14,566 bases of DNA from an uncultured Bacteroidales bacterium (GTDB lineage Bacteria; Bacteroidota; Bacteroidia; Bacteroidales; UBA932). Below, piece by piece: positions 1 through 6,968 of the stretch (positions are counted from its first letter, which is position 1; each line of letters opens with the position of its first letter). The position numbers and the translations under genes were made by a program. Below the pieces are notes generated by a model that saw only the letters and a list, made by a program, of their open reading frames with translations, was not told the DNA's origin and searched no databases. Location: positions 1-14,566 of the forward strand of contig CALBPX010000092.1 in assembly GCA_937899055.1 (NCBI GenBank), given 5' to 3'.

Positions 1-937
1 GTTCCCGCTGCACATCATCCACTATTGCCGCCGAAAGGAAGATGCACATGGTGGAATTGCTGCGAGCCAGAAGATGGAGCTTTTCTCGTTCGGGCATGGG
101 AGTACGGCCCTCGCCGCGGGTAAGAATTATGGTTTGGCATTTTTCCGGTATGGTGAACTGGCTGCGGAGTTCAGCTGCAGCGGCCAGGAACGACGATATC
201 CCGGGCGTTATATGGTAGTCCATATTATGCTTGTCAAAGAAGGCCATCTGCTCTTGAACAGCCCCAAAAATGCAAGGGTCTCCGGTATGAAGCCTCACGA
301 TGAACTTTCCGCGGTCATAGAAGTCTTTCATGAGAGCGCATTGCTGCTCAAGGTCCATGGCGGCCGACGAGACAACGGTAGCCCCCGGCTTTGCACAAAG
401 CGTAAGTTCCTTAGGAACAAGGCTTCCGGCATAAAGTATCAGGTCTGCCCTCTGGAGCATCTTCCTCCCTCTTACGCTCACAAGGTCAGGATCTCCCGGC
501 CCGGCCCCCACAATCTCTATGTGAGGATGCGGCAGATACTCAAAGTCAACAGCCGCAGCTATTGTCCAGTTACCGCCCTTGTGCTTATTAAGCAGCAGGT
601 CAGGGTTGTTGGAGGACAGAATAGCCGAAGCCTCTGAAACGGAAGGAGTTCCAACGCATTTTTCTACAACTTCGCTGGGAGTAGGAACTGCTACGGATGA
701 AAGCACTTCGGCAGGATAGAACTTGGTATAAAACTCTTTTTCAAGCAGTTTCATAACAGGTTCTTCTTTCTTGATATCTGCACTGGATATGCTGGCAATG
801 GATTCTTTGCAGATTCCGTTGGAAGAAAGGCAGGCAAAGATTTCTTCAATGACCTTATCTTCAGGAGCTGCCTGACGGGCAAGCCCTATTCCTATGTGCA
901 GGCACTTTGGAACCCACTGTATATAAAGCAGTCGGTA
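1..937 (-). CDS. cobM: Precorrin-4 C11-methyltransferase (CobM/CbiF) with preceding CbiG C-terminal domain, partial remnant frame
   Basis: This is the open frame downstream of the break in cbiG. It is bounded upstream by a TGA at 938-940 and has no stop before the window edge. About positions 916-545 encode the CbiG C-terminal (CobE-like) domain. From about 540 to 1 come some 180 residues of an S-adenosylmethionine-dependent precorrin-4 C11-methyltransferase: IEIVGAGPGDPDL, LILYAGSLVP, VRLHTGDPCIFGA, YHITPGISSFLAAAAE, IILTRGEGRTPMPE and SAAIVDDVQRE all fit the CobM/CbiF family. In the intact fusion this enzyme methylates C11 just before CbiG acts. No good start codon lies at the head of this frame. 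The first ATG is at 754, inside the CbiG domain, so expression would need reinitiation or an unusual start. The family identity is sure; whether a protein is made is not. Confidence 0.7.
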
Positions 938-1053
938 TCATGCCATAGGGCAGGCACCTCCGCCCTGTGTATAACTTTGGCACTCAAGATGCCGGCCGCT
1001 TTTTCTGCAACCGCCCGCCCCTGCTCGGATATCAAAACTACAGCTGTTTTCAT
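1..1053 (-). pseudogene. cbiG: Broken cbiG-cobM fusion gene, runs off the left edge
   Basis: The gene starts at ATG 1053, four bases after the cobL stop. Its first 45 or so residues (MKTAVVLISEQGRAVAEKAA onward, to HDTDCFIY) look like the N-terminus of CbiG, cobalt-precorrin-5A hydrolase, which opens the ring lactone and releases a two-carbon fragment in anaerobic cobalamin synthesis. That frame then stops at TAG 892-894. A second frame, open from 937 to the window edge, carries the C-terminal CbiG domain (CLHIGIGLARQA, VPTPSEVV, VGTPSVSEA) followed by CobM. The rest of the CbiG N-terminal domain and the whole middle domain, roughly 200 residues expected from the family, are absent, and the two parts are in different frames. 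The join lies near 917-925. I read this as an internal deletion with frameshift of a CbiG-CobM fusion. A misassembly would look the same. Confidence 0.75.
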
Positions 1054-1057
1054 GACA

Positions 1058-2260
1058 TTAAAGTTTCATGGGTTTTACCGCTTTGATTATGTCTATCGGA
1101 TTATTGTTGTCAAGCACTATGTGAGTTGGTTCTTCCAGCGTCATTCCCAGGGACATAGCAGCATTGATGAAAGTTTCCTTGCTAACGGTAACGCTGTTAA
1201 AAACGATGCATCCGCCTGGTGCAAGATGCTTATGAATCTTGTGCATTATTTCATCAAGACGGCCTCCGTGCCCGCCTATGAATGCGGCATCGCAGAGTTC
1301 ATTCTCAGGTATTTCTTCCGCCAGAAAGTCACCTATCCTGTATTCTATGCCCGGGGCGGAAAACTTTCTGGAATTGCTCTCCATAAGTTCCTTTCCCTCA
1401 GGCCTAATCTCAAAGGCCCTGATATCCAGATGCGGGAACTGGAGCCTTGCCTCTATGCTCACGCTGCCGGTGCAGAATCCTATATCCCAGAATCTCTTAC
1501 GGCTATATAGGCCCAGCTTCTGGAGAGTAAGAAGGCGGATTGGCATTTTGGTTATCATCCTGGCCCTGCCGTTCAGAAGGTTGAACTCCGCATCCGGAAT
1601 GCCCCAGCGCCGTTGCGGAGCACCGGCTTCTATGGTGAGCACCAAGCAGTTAGGCTGGCTGAAAGAAGCCTTGGCAGCTTCCTCTACGCTTAGATGCGAA
1701 ATCTTTTCTTCAAGCGGATTGCCAAGGTGCTCTCCTACATTCATCCTATAGAAAGTAAAACCGTAGTCCAGCATCCTGCGGGCAATCTCATCCGGACTTT
1801 TCTGGCGGTCCGTAAGAACCCCTATCATGCCGCGATGCTCAATCAGAGCGTTGTCAAACTCCTTCCACGGCCTTCCCGTAAGAGAGACTATATGCATGTC
1901 GTGATACGGAATCCGGCAGCTGTGGCAAAGCATCTGGAGGGAGTTGAAATACGGAAACACCCTCATGGGAACCTCCGGCATGACACGTTGCAGTGTTGAG
2001 CCGAAACCGAAGAAAAGCGGATCGCCGGAAGCAAACACAACTATATGGGTGTCAGCATCGCGATACTTATCATATACATCATCGAGCGGAACGGTGATAT
2101 CTATCCACTTATGCCCATCCGGCAGGATATTCTCAACAATCTGGTGATGCCGCCTGCCACCGGAGAAATATCTTGAATGAGTTATTACATCCATGACTTC
2201 CGGAGTGAATGACGGCCTCGGATTGTCGGACATTCCTATTATGGTAAAGCTGAGTGCCAT
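1058..2260 (-). CDS. cobL: Precorrin-6Y C5,15-methyltransferase (decarboxylating), CbiE-CbiT fusion
   Basis: This bifunctional enzyme methylates C5 and C15 of the corrin ring and decarboxylates the C12 acetate. With ATG 2260 it is about 400 residues, the usual CobL length. The N-terminal half is a CbiE-type tetrapyrrole methylase (ALSFTIIGMSDNPRP at the start, FASGDPLFFGFG near residues 76-87). The C-terminal half is CbiT, a class I methyltransferase, with its SAM-binding loop DIGFCTGS near 259-266 and FIGGHGGRLDEI near 317-328. I chose ATG 2260 because it begins right at the first beta strand and lies one base after the upstream stop (2262). The in-frame ATGs at 2302 and 2299 would overlap cobJ-cobH by about 40 bases and add a tail unlike the family. 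The four-base gap to the next gene and one-base gap upstream imply one operon with coupled translation. Confidence 0.93.
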   Translation of the reverse strand: MALSFTIIGMSDNPRPSFTPEVMDVITHSRYFSGGRRHHQIVENILPDGHKWIDITVPLDDVYDKYRDADTHIVVFASGDPLFFGFGSTLQRVMPEVPMRVFPYFNSLQMLCHSCRIPYHDMHIVSLTGRPWKEFDNALIEHRGMIGVLTDRQKSPDEIARRMLDYGFTFYRMNVGEHLGNPLEEKISHLSVEEAAKASFSQPNCLVLTIEAGAPQRRWGIPDAEFNLLNGRARMITKMPIRLLTLQKLGLYSRKRFWDIGFCTGSVSIEARLQFPHLDIRAFEIRPEGKELMESNSRKFSAPGIEYRIGDFLAEEIPENELCDAAFIGGHGGRLDEIMHKIHKHLAPGGCIVFNSVTVSKETFINAAMSLGMTLEEPTHIVLDNNNPIDIIKAVKPMKL

Positions 2261-2261
2261 G

Positions 2262-3665
2262 TTACAAATCTCTCCCGGGTTCAAGGTTCCTGGCGTCATC
2301 AAAGGTCAGGATGGCATTGCAGAGGGTTGCGGCAAGGTTGCTTCCGCCCTTGCGCCCCTTGACTATGATTTTTGGTATGTCTTTGAAAGGCAGCAGCATA
2401 TACTTTGATTCCTGAACATGCACAAAGCCTACCGGAGCGGCAACTATGCCCGCCGGATGAGCTTTGCCCTGGCGAATCAGGGAACAAAGTTCCATCAAGG
2501 CAGTAGGAGCGTTGCCGAATGCAAACAGCGCATCCGGATGTTCCTCAACTGCCAGGCGTATCCCAGCCTGAGTCCGCGTAATCTTGAGTTCTTCAGCCAT
2601 CTGAGAAACCCGGGGATCCAGAAGATAGCACCTTGCCTCAATTCCTAGGCGTGCAAGGGCCCCTTTGCGGATTCCAGTAGAGGCCATGGTTACATCGGTG
2701 ACAATAGTCTTGATCTGCCCCTGAGCAACTTTCTCATACATCCTCTCTACTGCAAAATCATCTGAGTACAGGATCTTTTCCATCTCAAAATCGGCAGTTG
2801 TATGGATTGCGTGCAGAAGAGCCCATTTATGGCCCAGAGGATAATCTGTACGCCTGAGTTCGCCGGCTATCGTACGGAAACTCTCATGCATTATGTCCTG
2901 ACCTATCTTCCTGCCGCTTTCTTTTGCATCGCGATAATATCCCCGGGGGGTAATCATCGCCGCGCCGTCTGAATATGTCTGGGAATTGCCTATGATCAGT
3001 ACCGTAAACATATCTATTTCCTCCGGATCCAGCTCAGACAGTGTTGTTATCCAGACTTTTTCATCATTTCTTCCGGCCTGGCGGACGCATCCCACCGGAG
3101 TATCTGCGCTCCTGCCCTCTTCGAGGAAAATCTCAACCAGACGGTAAAGCTGCCAGTATCTTCCATGGCTTTTAGGGTTGTAAACTGCAGTTACAAAGTC
3201 AGCTTGCGCGGCGGCCCTTATGCGTTTTTCTATAAGCAGCCAGGGAGTCATCAGATCGCTCAGGGAAATAATGCAGGTATCATGGCCTATAGGAGCGCCA
3301 AGCAAGCTTGCCGCCTTCTGAAAAGCGCTGATACCCGGGAGCGTAATTATCTCTGTTTCTGCCTTGAGTTCGCTCCTCATCTCATACAAGAGCGGAGCCA
3401 TGCCATAGATGCCTGAATCGCCGCTGGATATGACACATACGGTCTTTCCCTGAATGGCCAGGTCTAGAGCCTGTCTTACACGTACTTTTTCCTGTTTCAT
3501 TCCGGAATCGATGCACTCGGTCCCGGGTTTGAGGTATTTCTCAATGAAGCGGAAATAATACTTGTAACCTACAACTACATCCGCCTCGCGGACTGCCTGG
3601 ATGACGGCCGAAGTAATATCCTGTTCAGAACCCGGACCTATTCCGGCAACAATAATCTTTCCCAT
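2262..3665 (-). CDS. cobJ: Fused precorrin-3B C17-methyltransferase (CobJ/CbiH) and precorrin-8X methylmutase (CobH/CbiC)
   Basis: Two enzymes in one chain of about 467 residues. Residues 1 to about 245 are CobJ/CbiH, the ring-contracting C17 methyltransferase: IIVAGIGPGSEQDI, VISSGDSGIYGMA, ITLPGISAFQKAA, CIISLSDLMTPW, FVTAVYNPKS and VLIIGNSQTY. The remainder is CobH/CbiC, which moves the C11 methyl group to C12: LHAIHTTADFE holds the expected catalytic histidine (about residue 288), followed by TDVTMASTGI, FGNAPTAL, PVGFVHVQESK and RKGGSNLAA. ATG 3665 is preferred. The frame extends three codons further to a TTG at 3674, but GKIIVAGIGPG is the natural start of the fold. It lies 20 bases after the second receptor gene and one base before cobL, so it is inside an operon. 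Such CobJ-CobH fusions fit Bacteroidetes. The enzymes act in the cytoplasm. Confidence 0.93.
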   Translation of the reverse strand: MGKIIVAGIGPGSEQDITSAVIQAVREADVVVGYKYYFRFIEKYLKPGTECIDSGMKQEKVRVRQALDLAIQGKTVCVISSGDSGIYGMAPLLYEMRSELKAETEIITLPGISAFQKAASLLGAPIGHDTCIISLSDLMTPWLLIEKRIRAAAQADFVTAVYNPKSHGRYWQLYRLVEIFLEEGRSADTPVGCVRQAGRNDEKVWITTLSELDPEEIDMFTVLIIGNSQTYSDGAAMITPRGYYRDAKESGRKIGQDIMHESFRTIAGELRRTDYPLGHKWALLHAIHTTADFEMEKILYSDDFAVERMYEKVAQGQIKTIVTDVTMASTGIRKGALARLGIEARCYLLDPRVSQMAEELKITRTQAGIRLAVEEHPDALFAFGNAPTALMELCSLIRQGKAHPAGIVAAPVGFVHVQESKYMLLPFKDIPKIIVKGRKGGSNLAATLCNAILTFDDARNLEPGRDL

Positions 3666-3685
3666 ATTTTGCAAGATAAGCTTTT

Positions 3686-5749
3686 TTAGTCAAAGAAAAT
3701 GCGAAGTCCGGCAACTATCATCCTTCCGGGGTTGTAGAGTGCGTACTTGCGCAGGCTCGCATCAGGCCTCTTGTCAACACGGTCAAAGATATTGTCTATG
3801 CCTAGGCTGGGCTCTATTCTCAGACGTTCTGAAATCCTGAATGTATGGGAGGTATTTAAGTTCCACACTCCGTAGCCTGGAGCATTCTCATATCCAGGAT
3901 AATAGGTCTTGCTCTGAAGCCTTGCGGACAGTCTGGCATTGAGCGTGTACAGCCCCCACCGGTGATGGAAGCCGGAAGAAAGAGTGACTGTATTTCTCAC
4001 TGAACGCTCAAGTATGCTCCAGACGTCTTCCGACTTGCTCTTGGCATAGGTCCAGACATAGTTGATTCCAAAATCAACATCGTTTGTAATGAGGGCATTG
4101 ACACTTACATTGAAGCCCTGGACACGGCCCTTGTCGCTGTTGGTGTAAAGGGCATATTGTTCAAGCTTTGCAGCCTGTTCTTCTGTCATTTCAGGAAAGA
4201 GAAGCATGAGTTGGGCCCTTTTGGCATCATCTACCTTTATGTTCTTCTTGATTATCATGTCATCCACATAGTTCAGGAATCCGGTTGCGGAGACAGTCAG
4301 GAAATCTGAATGGAATTCAGCATTTGCGGAGAAATAGTTGGAAGTCTCAGGATCAAGGTCTGTGGAACCTATTGAAATCTGGGCCTTTCCCCGGTTTACA
4401 CTAAAGTAGTTGTAATGGAGTTCATCAAGGCCCGGAGTCCTGAAACCTCTGCTGTAGGTAAGGCGGAAGTTGAAATTGTCCGGAGAAAACATAAGTGCTA
4501 CCTTCGGAGAGAAATTGCATCCGAAATCCTCATGTGCAGTCAGCCTGCCTCCGGCCGTGAAGCTTACACCCTTGACTATCTGCATTTCATGCTGGATGTA
4601 GGCAGCAAATGTATTGGCACCGTTGTCTATGTTTCCGCTTGAAGACTCAAGATTGTCTCTCCTGAAATCCAGTCCTGCTATGGACGTGCTGCCGCTCATA
4701 AGGTGCATGATGCCCTGAACATTGCCGGAATATGACCCCTGCTTTTTTGAACGGGTGTAGTCGCCTTTTTCGTATGTTGAGCCATCCACCTGATATTCGC
4801 GCCCATAATGATATTTATCAGCATCAAAGTTAGCCTGAATGGAGTAGTTACGGTTTATCTTGTATATTCCTCCAAGTGAGAATTTTCCTCCGCGATAGCG
4901 CATCTCATAATCGGTTCCGCCTTTGACATCATCCCTGGTCCTGGGACGCGATGTTATTTTTTCATAATAGCTGCCCCCGGCATTGAAAGCCAATTTTTCA
5001 GATGCCTTGTATGACAGCCTCTCCCCTATGTTGTTTGCCCTGTACCCTGAAAAGAGAGGAGAGATGTTTTCCTGAAGGGTTATTACCCCGTCTTTTTCAA
5101 CTTCTTCGTACTTGCTGTTGGAGTAGCTGTCGGCACGGTTGTGAGAGAAGGTGGTTGAGGAAGTGAACCCGCCGGCTCCGAGGTTCAGGTTAACTGACTG
5201 GGAAAAACGCCCCTTTCCGCTGACTGATGTTGCCGAACTTGCACTGATTTTTCCGGCTTCCGGCTGATCGGTGATGATATTTATTACACCTCCGATTGCA
5301 TCGCTTCCATAGAGAGATGATGCCGCACCGTCCAATACTTCAATCCTTCTGACCCGTGAAAGGTCTATCTGCTCCAGATCCACATTGCCGGCCATATCGC
5401 CGATAACCCTTCTTCCGTTCACCAGAATAAGGGCATATTTATTACCAAGTCCGTTGAGTCTAAGGAAGTTACCCATAGAAGACGGAGTGGTCTGAACCTG
5501 GGGAAGCATCCTCATAAGAGCATCCTGAAGATTGGTGATGCCTTGCTGACGGATTTCCAGGGCGGGCAACACTCTCACCGGAGAGGCGGTTTTCTTCAGC
5601 CTCTGATGATGTCCGCTGCCTGTTACTACTATAGGATTGAGATTCTGCCTTGAAGAAGTATCAGAACCTGTATGAATCTGAGCATACGCATCTGATACAC
5701 AGAAAATTAAGCTAAACGCTAAAATGAAATAATGAAATCTCCCGCTCAT
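3686..5749 (-). CDS. TonB-dependent outer-membrane receptor, BtuB/CirA-like (second receptor of the locus)
   Basis: This is an outer-membrane beta-barrel receptor of about 687 residues, probably for a corrinoid or other cobalamin-related ligand, judged from its neighbours rather than its sequence. The start at ATG 5749 gives a clean signal peptide (MSGRFHYFILAFSLIFCVS, then DAYAQ). Upstream in-frame extension to 5818 lacks a signal-like start and covers a structured leader. A TonB-box-like LNPIVVTG is followed by the plug domain (LQDALMRMLPQVQTT, LNGLGNKYALILVNGRRV, RRIEVLDGAASSLYGSDAIG, GVINIIT). The barrel follows and ends in the usual C-terminal segment closing with GLRIFFD, a terminal aromatic residue. 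It is paralogous to the other receptor here, sharing NGLGN and SLYGSDAI motifs. It heads the cobJ-cobH, cobL, cbiG-cobM group, 20 bases upstream of cobJ-cobH. No riboswitch is visible in its leader. Confidence 0.88.
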   Translation of the reverse strand: MSGRFHYFILAFSLIFCVSDAYAQIHTGSDTSSRQNLNPIVVTGSGHHQRLKKTASPVRVLPALEIRQQGITNLQDALMRMLPQVQTTPSSMGNFLRLNGLGNKYALILVNGRRVIGDMAGNVDLEQIDLSRVRRIEVLDGAASSLYGSDAIGGVINIITDQPEAGKISASSATSVSGKGRFSQSVNLNLGAGGFTSSTTFSHNRADSYSNSKYEEVEKDGVITLQENISPLFSGYRANNIGERLSYKASEKLAFNAGGSYYEKITSRPRTRDDVKGGTDYEMRYRGGKFSLGGIYKINRNYSIQANFDADKYHYGREYQVDGSTYEKGDYTRSKKQGSYSGNVQGIMHLMSGSTSIAGLDFRRDNLESSSGNIDNGANTFAAYIQHEMQIVKGVSFTAGGRLTAHEDFGCNFSPKVALMFSPDNFNFRLTYSRGFRTPGLDELHYNYFSVNRGKAQISIGSTDLDPETSNYFSANAEFHSDFLTVSATGFLNYVDDMIIKKNIKVDDAKRAQLMLLFPEMTEEQAAKLEQYALYTNSDKGRVQGFNVSVNALITNDVDFGINYVWTYAKSKSEDVWSILERSVRNTVTLSSGFHHRWGLYTLNARLSARLQSKTYYPGYENAPGYGVWNLNTSHTFRISERLRIEPSLGIDNIFDRVDKRPDASLRKYALYNPGRMIVAGLRIFFD

Positions 5750-5782
5750 AATTTTTGTAATATATATAATCAAAACAATATA

Positions 5783-5818
5783 TTGCGTCAGCCCTGTACT
5801 GACCGAGAAACCCCGCAA
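5783..5818 (-). other. Inverted repeats in the leader of the second receptor gene
   Basis: In the 90 bases upstream of ATG 5749, GTCAG and CTGAC (5787-5791 and 5799-5803) form a stem with a seven-base loop. Directly outside it, TTGC and GCAA (5783-5786 and 5815-5818) can pair across a one-sided bulge of eleven bases. This could be a leader hairpin or a protein-binding site. It does not match the cobalamin riboswitch consensus. Function unknown. Confidence 0.35.
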
Positions 5819-5840
5819 AACAAATAAACAAAATTTCTTT

Positions 5841-5884
5841 TAAAAAGCACCGGGGACTGTCCCTGGAGAAAATCCCCGGGCTTC
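5841..5884 (-). terminator. Intrinsic terminator after the cbiK-like gene
   Basis: On the minus strand, 17 bases after the cbiK-like stop, CCGGGGA and TCCCCGG form a seven-base-pair stem (5873-5879 with 5850-5856). It extends through GAAGC/GCTTT pairing with one bulged base, and a run of five T follows. This is a textbook rho-independent terminator. Two smaller hairpins (GGGGA with TCTCC, and GGGA with TCCC) could form in its place, so it might act as an attenuator rather than an absolute end. It separates the riboswitch-led receptor/chelatase pair from the biosynthetic genes. Confidence 0.8.
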
Positions 5885-5900
5885 CATATAAAAAGGTCTT

Positions 5901-6968
5901 TTATTCCGGATTCTTGGAATGGTAGTAGTCAAGCGGTTCGCCGCTGATGGCTGCGCTTGTATGGTTCATCCAAATCTGACGAACTGTCGGGAGTTCCAGA
6001 AGGCCCTTCACAATCTGAGTACCGTCGTTGCATGTATATCCGTTGGCTGCAAAATAGCATTTCCAACTGGTGTCTTCAACCTCACCTTCCTCGTTAGGAT
6101 CGCCGTTCTCGTCGTCATCACCGGCCATATCGTTGTGAGCGTGGTCGCCGGCAATGGACATCAGAGGGTGGCAGTAAACCGTACCTGAATTGATTCCGTT
6201 GGCCTGCATACGAGCAAGAACATTGGTCTTGAAGTTTGCCATCATGTCAACTGTTCCTACATAGTAGTTCTTGCTGTATGTCTGAAGAGCCTCTTCCAGC
6301 TGAGTGTAACGGATATTGGCTTTATAGGTGTCGTATGAATCAGGGTTGCCATGGCCCATGAATGCAACAACTCCGCTTGCAGCCTTGTCTTTATAGATAT
6401 CGTTGAGAGCCTTTGCAACGGCATTTACGTCGGCATCGGCATCCTGAAGGAGCGGAACGCCCAGCTTCAGTTTTACGCTTGAAAGATAGCTGTCGTCCAG
6501 GTCGCCGTTAGAGTTGTTTGCAAAGTCCTTGATGTAGTTGATTACCCTTGCGTATTCCTCGCCGGGGATGACCTGAAGGCTCTGGATTACTATCTCAGAG
6601 TACTTTACACCGTCCTGGGCAAAAGCCGTGAGCCAGAAAGGCGGAGCATAGAAGTTTCTGGGGGCTACATTCTCGCCGGCTGCTGCACGGTTGATGCAGA
6701 TAGCTGAAGAGAACGAAAGGTAAATGTCATATCCGGGAAAAGCGCTCTTGTAAGCGGCAACCGTTGCATCAAAAGCATCGTAAGCCTGCTGCCAGGTGCT
6801 GCCGAAAGCTACCAGAAGTATGGCTTTGCTGTTCTTTTTCTGAGACTTAACCGTATTGTTCACGGTCTTCTGATATTCGTCATAATTAGACTTGGGGTCG
6901 CTCTTGGAGCAAGATGCAAGTCCAAAAACTGCTGCAAATGCAGCAACCAAAAGAATTTTAGTTCTCAT
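5901..6968 (-). CDS. cbiK: Lipoprotein CbiK-type sirohydrochlorin cobaltochelatase
   Basis: This 355-residue protein belongs to the CbiK family, single-subunit class II chelatases that insert cobalt into sirohydrochlorin, the entry step of anaerobic cobalamin synthesis. Family motifs: AILLVAFGSTW near 49-59, VIQSLQVIPGEEY near 127-139, VAFMGHGN near 201-208 with metal-ligand histidine H206, and HPLMSIAGDHAHNDMAG near 267-283 with H276. Unlike cytoplasmic CbiK it begins with a lipoprotein signal (MRTKILLVAAFAAVFGLASC, lipobox LASC, lipidated cysteine 20), so it should sit on a membrane facing the periplasm, like the periplasmic CbiK known from Desulfovibrio. An acidic stretch, residues 284-299, is inserted between MAG and the conserved SWK. 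Its start overlaps the end of the upstream receptor gene by 11 bases, indicating translational coupling. Its real substrate (sirohydrochlorin, free cobalt or another tetrapyrrole) is uncertain. Confidence 0.88.
   Translation of the reverse strand: MRTKILLVAAFAAVFGLASCSKSDPKSNYDEYQKTVNNTVKSQKKNSKAILLVAFGSTWQQAYDAFDATVAAYKSAFPGYDIYLSFSSAICINRAAAGENVAPRNFYAPPFWLTAFAQDGVKYSEIVIQSLQVIPGEEYARVINYIKDFANNSNGDLDDSYLSSVKLKLGVPLLQDADADVNAVAKALNDIYKDKAASGVVAFMGHGNPDSYDTYKANIRYTQLEEALQTYSKNYYVGTVDMMANFKTNVLARMQANGINSGTVYCHPLMSIAGDHAHNDMAGDDDENGDPNEEGEVEDTSWKCYFAANGYTCNDGTQIVKGLLELPTVRQIWMNHTSAAISGEPLDYYHSKNPE

Noticed and set aside
74..637. 187-codon plus-strand frame
   Set aside because: It is the antisense shadow of the clearly recognisable CbiG_C-CobM frame.
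892..940. Programmed ribosomal frameshift joining the two cbiG frames
   Set aside because: A frameshift would not restore the roughly 200 missing residues, and no slippery site or downstream structure is apparent.
896..1510. 204-codon plus-strand frame
   Set aside because: It is antisense to cobL and the start of cbiG; no signal peptide, motifs or plausible product.
3666..3674. TTG start for cobJ-cobH
   Set aside because: ATG 3665 is three codons later and lies directly before the first strand of the methylase fold.
5750..5840. Bacteroidetes promoter for the second receptor
   Set aside because: TTTATTTG and TATATTGT each miss the -7 consensus and neither has a TTTG at the right distance upstream; left unannotated.
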